64,000 bases of DNA. It comes from Brevundimonas sp. EYE_349 (GTDB lineage Bacteria > Pseudomonadota > Alphaproteobacteria > Caulobacterales > Caulobacteraceae). Numbering within the stretch: the stretch's first letter is position 1; each line of letters starts with the position of its first letter. Positions 46,057-55,813 of this stretch are shown here, one piece after another. The notes beneath the pieces are model-generated. The model was not told the origin of the DNA, did no database searches, and saw nothing but the letters and a program-made list of their open reading frames with translations. The position numbers and the translations under genes were made by a program. The stretch covers positions 124,001 through 188,000 of the forward strand of contig NZ_JAHXPB010000007.1 of NCBI RefSeq assembly GCF_023147505.1, given 5' to 3'.

Positions 46057-47588
46057 CAGCAGATCCCGGGAAGCGCGACGCCGGCCGCCTCGACCGCCGC
46101 GCCGGACCGTACCAAGGAGAGGGCGGCCTCGATGTCGGGATGGAAATGGCGGTCTTCGTCGAGATGCGGGACGCCCTCGCGGATCAGGCTGCGGACAGCT
46201 TCCAACGCGGTGCTCGACCCCAGTGGGCGATGGAAGTCGCAGCCTTGGGCCGCAGCCAGAAGTTCAATGCCGACGACGGCGTTGGCCGATTCGACCATCG
46301 CCAGAAGCCGCCTCGCGCCGTGGGCGGCCATTGAGACATGGTCCTCCTGATTGGCGGAGGTCGGGATGGAATCGACGCTGGCCGGATAGGCCTTCTGCTT
46401 GTTCTCCGAGACGAGCGCAGCGGCGGTCACCTGGGGGATCATGAAACCCGAGTTCAGCCCCGGCCGCGCGGTCAGGAATGCGGGCAGGCCGGACAATGCC
46501 GGGTCCACCAGCATCGCGATCCGCCGCTCCGACAGGGAGCCGATCTCGCAGATGGTGAGCGCGATCATGTCGGCGGCGAACGCGACGGGTTCGGCGTGGA
46601 AATTGCCGCCGGACAGGGCTTCGTCCGTGTCCCAGAAGATCAGCGGATTGTCGCTGACGCAGTTGGCCTCGATCGACAGGGTGGTGGCGGCTTGTCGCAG
46701 CACGTCGAGCACCGCGCCCATCACCTGGGGCTGGCAACGCAGGCAATAGGGATCCTGGACTCGTTCGTCGTCGACGGCGTGGGACGCCCGGATGTCCGAG
46801 CCGCCCATGAGGGATCGCAGCGCCGCCGCCGTCTCGATCTGACCGGCGTGACGGCGCAGGACGTGGATGCGCGGATCGAACGGGGTGTCCGATCCCTTGG
46901 CCGCTTCCGTGGACAGGGCGCCGGAGACGAGCGCGCTCTGGAACAAGGTCTCGGCACCGAACACGGCGGCGAGCGCATTCGCGGTCGAGAACTGGGTGCC
47001 GTTAAGCAAGGCCAGGCCCTCTTTCGGCCCCAACGTCAGGGGCTCCAGCCCCGCCTCGGCGAGCGCCTCGGCGGCAGGACGACGGACGCCCCCAGCCTCG
47101 ATCTGGCCCACCCCGATCATGGCGGCGGCCATATGGGCCAGAGGCGCCAGGTCGCCGGATGCGCCAACCGATCCCTGGCACGGAATGATCGGCGTCAGGT
47201 TGCGGACGATCAGCGCCTCCAGCAAAGCGACCGTCTCTGGCTGCACGCCGGACGCGCCTTGGGCGAGGCTGGCCAGTTTCAGGGCCATCATCAGGCGGAT
47301 CACCGGCGTTGGCGACGGGTCTCCTATGCCGGCCGCATGGGACAGGACGATGTTGCGCTGAAGCGTGGCCAGGTCGCCCGCCTCGATGCGGACGCAGGCC
47401 AGTTTTCCGAAACCGGTGTTGATCCCGTAGACTGGCTCGCCGCGCGCCAGGATGCGCTCGACCGCTGCGGCGCTGGCCCGGATCGGCTCGGCGGCGCTCG
47501 CGTGCAGGACGGCCCCCGCGCCCAGATAGACAGCGCGCCACTCGGACAGGCTGACCTCGCCCGGCTTCAGAGTAATCGTTTCGGTCAT
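46056..47588 (-). CDS. hutH: Histidine ammonia-lyase
   Basis: Histidase deaminates L-histidine to urocanate, the entry step of the pathway. The 510-residue product has the normal length. The MIO prosthetic group would form from Ala143-Ser144-Gly145 in [15 protein letters not shown]. Other conserved segments are [10 protein letters not shown] (residues 54-63), [13 protein letters not shown] and [15 protein letters not shown]. The start overlaps the hutI stop by four bases. Confidence 0.98.
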   Translation of the reverse strand: MTETITLKPGEVSLSEWRAVYLGAGAVLHASAAEPIRASAAAVERILARGEPVYGINTGFGKLACVRIEAGDLATLQRNIVLSHAAGIGDPSPTPVIRLMMALKLASLAQGASGVQPETVALLEALIVRNLTPIIPCQGSVGASGDLAPLAHMAAAMIGVGQIEAGGVRRPAAEALAEAGLEPLTLGPKEGLALLNGTQFSTANALAAVFGAETLFQSALVSGALSTEAAKGSDTPFDPRIHVLRRHAGQIETAAALRSLMGGSDIRASHAVDDERVQDPYCLRCQPQVMGAVLDVLRQAATTLSIEANCVSDNPLIFWDTDEALSGGNFHAEPVAFAADMIALTICEIGSLSERRIAMLVDPALSGLPAFLTARPGLNSGFMIPQVTAAALVSENKQKAYPASVDSIPTSANQEDHVSMAAHGARRLLAMVESANAVVGIELLAAAQGCDFHRPLGSSTALEAVRSLIREGVPHLDEDRHFHPDIEAALSLVRSGAAVEAAGVALPGIC

Positions 47589-48790
47589 TGACCTCTCCAG
47601 ACACGGACATGGAGCGGATTGAACCCCATGCGGTAGACAAGGTCGGCGGGCCGCTCGATGTCCCAGACGGCGAGGTCGCAGCGTTTGCCGACCTCAAGCG
47701 TGCCGATCTCGTCGAGTTGGCCCAAGGCGCGGGCGGCCTCGCGGGTGACGCCGGCCAGACATTCGTCGACCGTCATCCGAAACAGGATCGCGGCCATGTT
47801 CATCGTCAGCAACAGGGAGGTCAGCGGCGAGGTGCCGGGATTACAATCGGTGGCCAGAGCCATCGGAACGCCTGCCGTCCTCAAGGCCTCGATCGGCGGC
47901 AGGCGGGTCTCGCGCATGAAATAATAGGCGCCGGGCAGCAGGGTGGCGACGACGGCCGCCTGGGCCATAGCGGCGATCCCGGCGTCATCCAGATATTCGA
48001 GATGGTCGGCCGACAGGGCGCCGAATTCGGCGGCGAGCGCCGCGCCGTGCTGGTTCGACAACTGCTCGGCATGGAGTTTGACGGGCAGGCCGTGCGCCTT
48101 GGCCGTTTCGAACACCCGGCGCGTCTGGGCGGGGGTGAAGCCGATACCTTCGCAGAACGCATCAACCGCATCGATCAGGCCTTCGGCGGCGAGCGCAGGG
48201 ATCATCTCGCGGCAGATGAGGTCGATATAGGCGTCGGCCTGGCCCGCGAACTCGGGGGGCAGGGCGTGAGCGCCGAGGAAGGTCGTGCGGATCGACACGG
48301 GGCGAAGTTCGCCCAGCCGCCGCGCCGCTTGAAGCGACAGCCGCTCGTGTTGAAGCGACAGGCCATAGCCGGACTTGATCTCGACGGTGGTCGCGCCCTC
48401 GGCGATCAGGGCGTCGAGCCTGGGCAAGGCCGTGGCGATCAGACCGGCCTCGTCGAGCGCGCGTGTCGCCGCGACCGTCGAGGCGATGCCGCCGCCCGCG
48501 CGCGCGATCTCCTCATAGGTGGCGCCGGCCAGCCTGACTTCGAACTCGTGGGCGCGGTCGCCGCCGTAAACCAGATGGGTGTGCGGATCGATCAGGCCGG
48601 GGGTGATCCACCGGCCCCCGCAGTCGATGATCTCGGCGGGATCAAACGAAGGTGCTTCGGAGGCAGCGCCGACGTGGACGATGAACCCGTCACGGGCGGC
48701 GATGACCCCATTCTCGACGATCCCGAGACCAGAAGCGTCGGGCGCGACCGTCGCCAGCCGTGCATTGGTCCAGACGCGATCACATTCCAT
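47585..48790 (-). CDS. hutI: Imidazolonepropionase
   Basis: This 401-residue metal-dependent amidohydrolase opens imidazolonepropionate to N-formimino-L-glutamate. Metal ligands are visible in [14 protein letters not shown] (HxH, about residue 70), [13 protein letters not shown] and SADHLEYL, with the aspartate in [12 protein letters not shown]. It is the first gene of the leftward hutIHGUD operon. A HutC-type operator lies 50 bp upstream of its ATG, and hutF diverges from the same control region. Confidence 0.97.
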   Translation of the reverse strand: MECDRVWTNARLATVAPDASGLGIVENGVIAARDGFIVHVGAASEAPSFDPAEIIDCGGRWITPGLIDPHTHLVYGGDRAHEFEVRLAGATYEEIARAGGGIASTVAATRALDEAGLIATALPRLDALIAEGATTVEIKSGYGLSLQHERLSLQAARRLGELRPVSIRTTFLGAHALPPEFAGQADAYIDLICREMIPALAAEGLIDAVDAFCEGIGFTPAQTRRVFETAKAHGLPVKLHAEQLSNQHGAALAAEFGALSADHLEYLDDAGIAAMAQAAVVATLLPGAYYFMRETRLPPIEALRTAGVPMALATDCNPGTSPLTSLLLTMNMAAILFRMTVDECLAGVTREAARALGQLDEIGTLEVGKRCDLAVWDIERPADLVYRMGFNPLHVRVWRGQ

Positions 48791-48840
48791 GGTCCGCCAT
48801 CCAACATCTCACAGGAATCGCTAGCCGACCGCCCCGGTAT

Positions 48841-48854
48841 TGTATAGACATATT
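48841..48854. promoter_or_regulatory. HutC operator in the hutI-hutF divergent control region
   Basis: TGTATAGACATATT lies 51 bp from the hutI ATG and 23 bp from the hutF GTG, so one site can control both transcripts. The same 14 bases appear upstream of the TonB receptor (38681-38694, opposite orientation). The core matches the TGTA-N2-TACA-like HutC site except for one base in the right half. Confidence 0.75.
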
Positions 48855-48876
48855 GCAGACCGATGAGGATTGTCCA

Positions 48877-50280
48877 GTGACAGTCGACGCCCAGAACGCC
48901 GCATCGCCAGAGACCTGGCTTTGGTTCGAGCACGCCCTACTCGACACGGGATGGGCGCAGTCCGTCCGTATCGGACTTCGCAATGGCTTGATCGATGTGA
49001 TTCTGACCGGGGTCGTGGCCGAACCCGGCGACCACATCCATGTGACCGGCGTTCCCGGACTGTCCAATCTACATAGCCATGCGTTCCAGCGCGGTATGGC
49101 GGGGCTGGCCGAAGCGCGGGGACCATCGCGCGACAGCTTCTGGACCTGGCGTGAGACCATGTACCGCTTCGTCGATCGGCTGCGTCCCGACGAGCTGGCC
49201 GCTATCGCCGCCATGGCCTTCGCCGAAATGCTTGAAGGGGGCTTCACGCGCGTCGCCGAGTTCCACTATCTGCATCACGACCTCGACGGTCGGCCGTATG
49301 ACAATGTCGGGGAGATGGCTGAGGCGATCGCGGCGGCGGCGGCGGAGACCGGCATCGCCCTGACGTTGCTGCCGGTCTTCTACGCCCATTCGGGGTTCGG
49401 TGGCGCGGCGCCTGCAGAGCCGCAGCGGCGGTTCGTCAATGATCTGAATGGCTTCCACCGTCTGATGCAAGCCAGTGAAAGGGCGATCTCGATCCTGCCT
49501 GACAGTGTCATCGGCGTCGCGCCCCACAGTCTAAGGGCGGTGACCCGCGAGGAACTCGGCGTTGTCTGCGGCATGACGCGCGGCCCCGTGCATATCCACA
49601 TCGCCGAACAGGTCCGCGAGGTGGACGACTGCCTGGTCTGGTCGGGCGCCCGGCCGGTCGATCTGTTGTTCGACACGGTCGAGGTCGATCGCCGGTGGTG
49701 TCTGGTTCACGCCACCCACATGTCCGCCTCGGAGACCCGGCGACTGGCCAACAGCGGCGCGGTCGCCGGTCTTTGCCCGATCACGGAGGCCAATCTGGGC
49801 GATGGAATATTCCCGGCTGCGGCTTATTTGGCGGCGGGGGGCCTCTGGGGCGTAGGGTCGGATTCCAACGTCCTGATCGACGCGGCGCAGGAACTGCGGA
49901 TGCTCGAATATTCCCAAAGATTGGGCGAACGATCGCGCAACGTAATGGCTGATGAAGCGGGCGGTTCGACGGGCGGCGCGATGTTCCGTGCGGCGCTCGC
50001 CGGCGGCGCGCAGGCGGCCGGGGATTCGATCAGTCACGGGCTGGCGGTCGACCAGGTCGCCGATCTCGTCGCCTTGGCCAACGAGTCAGGCGCGGACGAA
50101 AGGGTGTTCGGAGACGTCCGCCTCGATCAATGGATCTTCGCCTCGCGTGACCGCCGGGTGGACGCCGTCTGGCGGCGGGGTGGACAAGTCGTGAGGAATG
50201 GCCGTCATGTGGCGCAAGCCGAAACAACCCGGCGGTATGCTCGCGTGCTGTCGAGGATTCTGGACCTTGGGAACGCATGA
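48877..50280 (+). CDS. hutF: Formimidoylglutamate deiminase
   Basis: HutF deiminates N-formimino-L-glutamate to N-formyl-L-glutamate, feeding HutG. The 467-residue amidohydrolase has zinc ligands in GLSNLHSHAFQRGMAG (about residue 67), VHIHIAEQVREVDDC, LVHATHMS and GVGSDSNVLID. The GTG at 48877 is chosen: GAGGA lies eight bases upstream and the N-terminus then leads into WFEHALLDTGWAQSVRI, as in other HutF proteins; no ATG fits. The stop overlaps the hutC ATG. Confidence 0.95.
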   Translation: MTVDAQNAASPETWLWFEHALLDTGWAQSVRIGLRNGLIDVILTGVVAEPGDHIHVTGVPGLSNLHSHAFQRGMAGLAEARGPSRDSFWTWRETMYRFVDRLRPDELAAIAAMAFAEMLEGGFTRVAEFHYLHHDLDGRPYDNVGEMAEAIAAAAAETGIALTLLPVFYAHSGFGGAAPAEPQRRFVNDLNGFHRLMQASERAISILPDSVIGVAPHSLRAVTREELGVVCGMTRGPVHIHIAEQVREVDDCLVWSGARPVDLLFDTVEVDRRWCLVHATHMSASETRRLANSGAVAGLCPITEANLGDGIFPAAAYLAAGGLWGVGSDSNVLIDAAQELRMLEYSQRLGERSRNVMADEAGGSTGGAMFRAALAGGAQAAGDSISHGLAVDQVADLVALANESGADERVFGDVRLDQWIFASRDRRVDAVWRRGGQVVRNGRHVAQAETTRRYARVLSRILDLGNA

Positions 50281-51005
50281 CCGGCGGCGCTGACACCACC
50301 CTGCACAAACGCATCCGCTCCGAGATCGCGGAACGGATTCTGTCAGGGGATTGGGCGCCGGGTCACCGCATTCCATTCGAACACGAACTGATGGCCCAAT
50401 ATGGCTGTTCCAGGATGACGGTGAACAAGGCGCTGACGCCTCTGGCCGACAACGGCCTGATCGTTCGTCGACGACGGGCGGGGTCGTTCGTCGCCCGTCC
50501 GCGCATCCATTCGGCGGTGCTGGATATCCCCGACATCCAGGCGGAGATCACGGGGCGAGGCGAGCCCTACGGATACGAACTTCTGTCTCGCAAGATCCGC
50601 ACGGCGAGCCGGCGAGACAACAAGAGCCTGGAGCTTGCCGTCTCAGGCCGAATCCTCACCTTGCAGTGTCTTCACCGGGCGAGCGGGCGTCCCTTCGCGA
50701 TCGAGGAACGGTTGATCAGTCTGAGCGCCGTACCGGCCGCAGAAGCGGTCGATTTCACCCGGACCCCGCCGGGAACGTGGCTTCTGGGGTTCGTTCCCTG
50801 GACCGAAGCCGAGCACAAGATCAGCGCGATCAATACGTCCAAGGCATCGGCCAAACTGCTCCTGATCGAACCTTCGGTCGCCTGCCTGTCGCTCGAAAGG
50901 CGGACATGGCGGGGAGACGACCCCATTACCCACGTTCGACTGACCTTCCCCGGGGAAGCCTACGATCTCGTCGCCCGTTTCGCCCCGAGAGGGGAAAAGG
51001 CGTAA
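50277..51005 (+). CDS. hutC: Histidine-utilisation repressor HutC (GntR/HutC family)
   Basis: This 242-residue regulator has an N-terminal winged helix (residues about 10-75: LHKRIRSEIAERILSGDWAPG, MAQYGCSRMTVNKALTPLADNGLIVRRRRAGSFVA) and a C-terminal UTRA effector domain. HutC repressors respond to urocanate. The ATG overlaps the hutF stop (ATGA, 50277-50280), so the operator at 48841 would autoregulate it. The second copy of that operator gives it a likely additional target, the TonB receptor. Confidence 0.95.
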   Translation: MTGGADTTLHKRIRSEIAERILSGDWAPGHRIPFEHELMAQYGCSRMTVNKALTPLADNGLIVRRRRAGSFVARPRIHSAVLDIPDIQAEITGRGEPYGYELLSRKIRTASRRDNKSLELAVSGRILTLQCLHRASGRPFAIEERLISLSAVPAAEAVDFTRTPPGTWLLGFVPWTEAEHKISAINTSKASAKLLLIEPSVACLSLERRTWRGDDPITHVRLTFPGEAYDLVARFAPRGEKA

Positions 51006-51039
51006 GGGCCGGAGCCCGCGATCTATAAGCCGCTTCGCC

Positions 51040-51500
51040 TCAGGCGCCGTTGTGACGGCCGAAGGGGCGCGTCGAACCGTCGTGCAGGACGAGCAGGGTC
51101 GTATAGGGCTCGCGCCCGGCGGCTTCCATGCCCGGCGAACCGGCCGGCATCCCGGGTGCGCTGAGCGCGCGGGCGGCCGGGCGTTCGCGCAGCAGACGAT
51201 CGACATCGCCGACGGGACGTGACCTTCGATCGCGTATGAGCCCACCACGGCGGTATGGCAGGACGCCATGGTGTCCGGGATACCGTGACGACGTCTGATG
51301 GGCGCCAGATCTTCAAGCTCGACGACCTCGACCGTCCACCCCGCCTGCCGCATGTGAGTGACCCATCCGCCGCAGCAGCCACACCATGGGGTCTTGTAGG
51401 CTGTCAGGCGCTTGGCCGGTGCGGCTTGGGCGGCCCCGCCGTTAAGGACGACCACGGAAAGACCCAGCATCAGGGATCGTCGGGAGGTTCGGATTCTCAT
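51040..51500 (-). pseudogene. DUF411 family metal-associated protein, frameshifted
   Basis: The N-terminal frame has a twin-arginine-like signal (SRRSLMLGLSVVVLNGGAAQA), then the DUF411 start with a Cys-x-Cys-Cys motif (AYKTPWCGCCGGWVTHM) and CHTAVVGSYAIEGHVP. It then runs into an unrelated frame. The expected continuation (GDVDRLLRERP ... PGMEAAGREPYTTLLVLHD, stop at 51040) is intact in the -1 frame. The break is at GGG 51214-51216, where one more G would restore a 153-residue protein. It is either a true one-base deletion or a homopolymer sequencing error. It converges with hutC. Confidence 0.82.
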
Positions 51501-51632
51501 CGGCGTGTTCTCCAGTTCGTCACGGGGCGACGAGACGATGGATGAGACTCAACGGCTTGGCGACCCAAAGCCCAGCGGTGCGACGCTGCGTCCCGTCCGG
51601 GGTTTCCTTGGTGATCGGGCTATCCGTTCGCC

Positions 51633-52736
51633 TTATGACCAGCGTGCGCTGCGCTCGCGAATCCACAGCCGGCCCGGCTTTTCGACCAGAAGGTGGAGAG
51701 CGATGGCGAGCGCGCACGTCGCCACGAACAGGCCGACCAGTTCCAGGGGTGTGATCCTGAACGCGCTGTCGATGCCGCGCATTTCGGCGATCACGCCTTT
51801 CCAGGCCACGATGACCGGCATGTGAACCAGGTACAGGGCGAAGGACACTTCGCCCGCGAACACCAGGGGCGGTGACGCCAGGACGCCCTCGCAATGGCTC
51901 TTGCCCAGCATGGACCAACTGAAGACGACCGGCGCGGCCAGGGCGACGATGATCCGGTCGTCCAGCGACATCTGCATGGCGGTCAGGAGCAGGATCGTCG
52001 ACCCGAGAGCCAGGCAGACGACCGTGGCGCGGGACCAGGTCAGGCCGCGCCCCAGTCCGTGAAGCGCCATGCCGAGCAGGAAGGCGGGAACGATCCGCAG
52101 GATGCCCATGTCGTCCTCCGCGCGCGGCAGGACCTTTCCGAAAAACGTCCGGTAAACGGCGTCGATAAGGACGTAGGCGATCAGGCTGACGATCACCAAT
52201 GCCCATGGTCTGCGCCCGAACTTCACGGCCAGGAAGGCGAATGCCGGGAAAAGCAGATAGGCGAACCACTCGGCGGAGAGCGACCAGGCCGGGCCGCTCC
52301 AGTTTTGGCCCACCGCGCTGGGAAACCATGCCTGAACCAGAAACAGGGTCTCGAAGAAGCCCCTGACGGTGAAGGTCGACGGGTCATAGCGGACGCCGAA
52401 CGCCAACGCGCCCAGCACCATGACCAGCACACCCAGCAAGACGGTCAAATGAAGCGGATAGAGCCGCGCCAGGCGCGCGAAGATGAAGCGCCTGTAGCTG
52501 AAGGTCCCTGCCGCGAAGGACGGACCGTAGACATGGGCCAGGATGAAGCCCGACAGCATGAAGAAGGCGTCGACGGCGAGACGGCTGCGTTCAATGATCG
52601 GACTGAAGCCCAGGGCGGGGTCCCACTGGAGTTGGTAATGGAACAGGACCACGCCCAGAGCCAGAAAAGCCCTCAGGCTGGTCAGCGCGCGAAGATCGGC
52701 GGGATAGCCCTCGCGGGTCGGCGATACGGATGTCAT
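51633..52736 (-). CDS. Acyltransferase family 3 (OafA/NolL-like) membrane protein
   Basis: This is a 367-residue multi-pass membrane acyltransferase, likely O-acetylating an envelope or exported sugar. Typical features are LTSLRAFLALGVVLFHY at the N-terminus (arginine and the catalytic-type histidine), DAFFMLSGFILAHVYG, and FARLARLYPLHL. About ten helices follow. Start 52736 (MTSVSPTREG) is chosen because upstream codons lack hydrophobic or conserved sequence. Its place beside the copper genes may be coincidental. Confidence 0.88.
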   Translation of the reverse strand: MTSVSPTREGYPADLRALTSLRAFLALGVVLFHYQLQWDPALGFSPIIERSRLAVDAFFMLSGFILAHVYGPSFAAGTFSYRRFIFARLARLYPLHLTVLLGVLVMVLGALAFGVRYDPSTFTVRGFFETLFLVQAWFPSAVGQNWSGPAWSLSAEWFAYLLFPAFAFLAVKFGRRPWALVIVSLIAYVLIDAVYRTFFGKVLPRAEDDMGILRIVPAFLLGMALHGLGRGLTWSRATVVCLALGSTILLLTAMQMSLDDRIIVALAAPVVFSWSMLGKSHCEGVLASPPLVFAGEVSFALYLVHMPVIVAWKGVIAEMRGIDSAFRITPLELVGLFVATCALAIALHLLVEKPGRLWIRERSARWS

Positions 52737-52874
52737 TTGCGAGCCCCGCCCCGTACAGGACTCTCTGCCTGTCCAATGGACTACGCGCGCGGAACGGACA
52801 TCCCTCACGCCGATCGGGGAAGGCGCCGTTCTGACGTGGGAGCCCTTGGCGGATCGGCGCAAGGGCGAGCGATC

Positions 52875-53150
52875 CTATCGGGACGCCCGGCCGAGAAGCG
52901 CGATCAACTCTGTCGCCTTGGCCTTCCGATCCGCAGGATCGTCGCCGGTCATGGCTCCCATCACACAGTGGTCAAGGTGATCTTTCAGCACCTCGCTCTC
53001 GACACGCAACAGAGCGGCCCGCACAGCTTGGAGCTGGGTGAGCACATCGACGCAATAGCGCTCGTCCTCGACCATCCGCACGATGCCGCGCACCTGCCCT
53101 TCGATGCGGTTCAGGCGGTTCAACACCTTGGGCTTTGTCTCTGCCTGCAT
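52875..53150 (-). CDS. csoR: CsoR family copper-sensing repressor
   Basis: This is a 91-residue all-helical repressor of the CsoR/RcnR family. The copper ligands fit CsoR: Cys33 (RYCVDVL), His58 and Cys62 (KDHLDHCV), with the same spacing as the Mycobacterium tuberculosis Cys36-His61-Cys65. The N-terminal RLNRIEGQVRGIVRMVEDERYC is the family signature. The gene diverges from the copper ATPase gene over a 99-bp region that holds a CsoR-type operator, so it probably represses both. The frame upstream of 53150 is open by chance. Confidence 0.93.
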   Translation of the reverse strand: MQAETKPKVLNRLNRIEGQVRGIVRMVEDERYCVDVLTQLQAVRAALLRVESEVLKDHLDHCVMGAMTGDDPADRKAKATELIALLGRASR

Positions 53151-53194
53151 CCGGGCCTCCGATCCAATAGGCTGGATATAGCGTGACCCGGACC

Positions 53195-53221
53195 TTGTCG
53201 CATACCCCCATAGGGTATAAC
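53195..53221 (+). promoter_or_regulatory. CsoR operator overlapping the copper ATPase promoter
   Basis: The palindrome ATACCC-N5-GGGTAT lies at 53202-53218. TTGTCG (53195-53200) and TATAAC (53216-53221) could be -35 and -10 with 15 bp between, so a repressor bound here would block the polymerase. It lies between csoR and the P-type ATPase gene. Confidence 0.78.
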
Positions 53222-53249
53222 TAGCATTCAGCCCTTCAAGGAGCCTGTC

Positions 53250-55601
53250 ATGTCCTCGCCTTCTCATCCGCACGATCACAGTCGCTGTTCGACGGCGAAA
53301 GCGCCCGATGACGCAGGAACCGTGATCGACCCGGTCTGCGGCATGTCCGTCGATCCGGCGACGACGGCGCATCATGCCCATCACGACGGGGCCGATTATT
53401 CCTTCTGTTCTGCGGGATGCCTCACCAAGTTCGTCGCTGAACCCGGTCGATATCTTGATGAGAAGCGGACGCCCCCGGCGGAAATCCCCGGCGCGATCTA
53501 CACCTGCCCGATGCATCCGGAGATCCGGCAGCCGGGCCCCGGGTCCTGTCCCATCTGCGGCATGGCGCTGGAGCCCGAAACCGTCACCGCCGTCGCACCC
53601 CCAAACCATGAGCTGATCGATTTCACGCGCCGCTTCTGGATCGGTCTCGTGCTGACCGTGCCGGTATTCGCGCTGGAGATGGGCGGGCATCTGACCGGCC
53701 TGGCGATGCGTATTCCGGGCCAGACGTCGAACTGGATCCAGTTCGCCCTGGCCACGCCCGTCGTTCTGTGGGCGGGCTGGCCGTTCTTCCAGCGCGGCTG
53801 GACCTCGCTGCGCACGCGCCGTCTGAACATGTTCACCCTGATCGCCATGGGCGTCGGCGTGGCCTGGGTCTACAGCGTGGTCGCAGTCTTCCTCCCCGCT
53901 CTTTTCCCGCCCGCCTTCCTGCGCATGGATGGAAGCGCGCCGGTCTATTTCGAGGCGGCGGCGGTCATCACCGTCCTCGTCCTGGTCGGCCAGATTCTGG
54001 AGTTGCGCGCGCGAGAACAGACGTCCGGCGCCATCCGCGCCTTGCTGGATCTGACACCCAAGACGGCCAGGCGGGTGCGGGACGATGGAACCGACGAGGA
54101 TATCACGCTCGATCTGGTCATCGTCGGCGACCGGTTGCGCGTCAGGCCGGGCGAACAGGTGCCCGTCGACGGGGAGGTGCTGGACGGGCGGGTGTCCATC
54201 GACGAGTCGATGGTGACCGGCGAGTCCATGCCGGTGACGAAGGAGATCGGATCGAACGTCGTCGGCGGCTCGCTCAACAAGACCGGGTCTTTCGTGATGC
54301 GGGCCGACAAGGTCGGCGCGGACACGCTCCTGTCGCGAATCGTCCAGATGGTGGCCCAGGCCCAGCGCAGCCGCGCGCCGATCCAGCGGCTGGCCGATAC
54401 GGTGTCGGGCTGGTTTGTTCCCGCCGTGATCGCGATCGCCCTCCTCGCGGCCTTGATCTGGGGATTGATCGGTCCGGAGCCCCGGCTGTCCTATGCCCTC
54501 GTCGCGGCGGTTTCGGTTTTGATCATCGCCTGTCCCTGTGCACTGGGGTTGGCCACCCCGATTTCCATCATGGTGGGCGTCGGTCGCGGCGCCCACGCCG
54601 GCGTCCTGATCAAGAACGCCGAGGCGCTCGAGCGTTTCGAAAAGGTCGATACCCTGGTCCTGGACAAGACAGGCACCCTGACTGAGGGGCGTCCCTCCGT
54701 GACCGCTGTCCGGCTCGCGACCGGGTTCGACGAGGTCGAACTGCTGCGGTTGTCGGCCAGCCTTGAACGCGGCAGCGAACATCCCCTGGCCGACGCCATC
54801 GTCCGGGCCGCGACTGAACGCAAACTTGTCCTCTCCGAAGCCAGCGAGTTCGACAGCCCGGTCGGACGCGGGGTTTCAGGGGTCGTCGACGGGCGGCGCG
54901 TGGCCCTCGGCAACGCCCGTTACCTGGGCGAAATCGGTGTCGAGGTCTCGGCGCTGGAAGCTGAAGCCGAGACGCTGCGACGCGACGGCGCCACGGCGAT
55001 CTTCGCAGCCGTTGACGGCAAGGCCGCAGGCGTCCTCGGCATCGCCGACCCGATCAAGGCGACCACGCCCGAGGCCATCCGGGCGCTTAAAGCGGCGGGC
55101 CTGCGCCTGGTCATGATGACGGGCGACAACCGCACGACCGCCGAGGCCGTGGCTCGCAAACTGGGCATCGACGAGGTCCAGGCCGAGGTCTTGCCGCAGG
55201 ACAAGGCGGCGGTCGTCGAGCGACTGCGCGCCGAAGGGCGGATCGTCGCTATGGCCGGGGACGGCGTCAACGACGCTCCGGCCCTGGCCGCCGCCGACGT
55301 TGGCGTGGCCATGGGCGCGGGATCCGACGTGGCCATCGAAAGCGCCGGCGTCACGCTTTTGGGCGGTGACCTTCAGGGCATCGTCCGGGCGCGAAGACTG
55401 TCGAAAGCGGTGATGGGGAACATACGCCAGAACCTCCTCTTCGCGTTCGGGTACAATGCGCTCGGCATTCCGATCGCGGCGGGACTGCTCTATCCCGCCT
55501 TCGGTCTATTGCTGTCGCCGGCGCTGGCGGCCCTGGCCATGGCCTTGTCTTCGGTCAGCGTGATCGGCAATGCGCTCCGTCTACGGGCCATAAAGCTTTG
55601 A
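53250..55601 (+). CDS. copA: Copper-translocating P1B-type ATPase with YHS and heavy-metal-binding N-terminal domains
   Basis: This is a 783-residue inner-membrane copper exporter. It lacks a usual HMA domain. It has a His-rich N-terminus, then a YHS-like domain ([16 protein letters not shown] ... [10 protein letters not shown], residues about 28-75), and a heavy-metal-binding domain (YTCPMHPEI ... [10 protein letters not shown], about 90-117). Eight helices follow, with Cys-Pro-Cys at 428-430, the phosphorylated Asp472 in [10 protein letters not shown], and [20 protein letters not shown] near the C-terminus. The CPC motif favours Cu(I). It diverges from csoR. AAGGAG precedes the start. Confidence 0.95.
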   Translation: MSSPSHPHDHSRCSTAKAPDDAGTVIDPVCGMSVDPATTAHHAHHDGADYSFCSAGCLTKFVAEPGRYLDEKRTPPAEIPGAIYTCPMHPEIRQPGPGSCPICGMALEPETVTAVAPPNHELIDFTRRFWIGLVLTVPVFALEMGGHLTGLAMRIPGQTSNWIQFALATPVVLWAGWPFFQRGWTSLRTRRLNMFTLIAMGVGVAWVYSVVAVFLPALFPPAFLRMDGSAPVYFEAAAVITVLVLVGQILELRAREQTSGAIRALLDLTPKTARRVRDDGTDEDITLDLVIVGDRLRVRPGEQVPVDGEVLDGRVSIDESMVTGESMPVTKEIGSNVVGGSLNKTGSFVMRADKVGADTLLSRIVQMVAQAQRSRAPIQRLADTVSGWFVPAVIAIALLAALIWGLIGPEPRLSYALVAAVSVLIIACPCALGLATPISIMVGVGRGAHAGVLIKNAEALERFEKVDTLVLDKTGTLTEGRPSVTAVRLATGFDEVELLRLSASLERGSEHPLADAIVRAATERKLVLSEASEFDSPVGRGVSGVVDGRRVALGNARYLGEIGVEVSALEAEAETLRRDGATAIFAAVDGKAAGVLGIADPIKATTPEAIRALKAAGLRLVMMTGDNRTTAEAVARKLGIDEVQAEVLPQDKAAVVERLRAEGRIVAMAGDGVNDAPALAAADVGVAMGAGSDVAIESAGVTLLGGDLQGIVRARRLSKAVMGNIRQNLLFAFGYNALGIPIAAGLLYPAFGLLLSPALAALAMALSSVSVIGNALRLRAIKL

Positions 55602-55813
55602 TCCGAGCCGGCGCGTCCTCGAAAGAGGCGCGCAAGCGGCTTCATTACGCATTTTGGCGCAGTCCCCCTCGCTGTCCGAACGCGGTTCCGGGTTTATTTA
55701 ATCGGGTCGGAACCGTCGCCGTAACGCAGGATTACGAGGTTCAGGCGGCGGCCCGGACGGATCACGCCGGAAACCCGGACCATGCCGATGGATCGTCGGC
55801 GGAGGATTTTGAC
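55602..55813. other. Short intergenic region with an inverted repeat before the DUF305 gene
   Basis: CGGTTCCG (55683-55690) and CGGAACCG (55708-55715) flank 17 bases that include an AT-rich TTTATTTAAT. This could be a promoter or operator for the DUF305 gene. The frame of the DUF305 gene is open through here but GGAGG before 55814 marks the start. Confidence 0.4.

Noticed and set aside
52875-54782. CsoR frame extended to 635 codons
   Set aside because: The upstream part is antisense to the copper ATPase. The CsoR family starts at 53150 and the operator lies beyond it.
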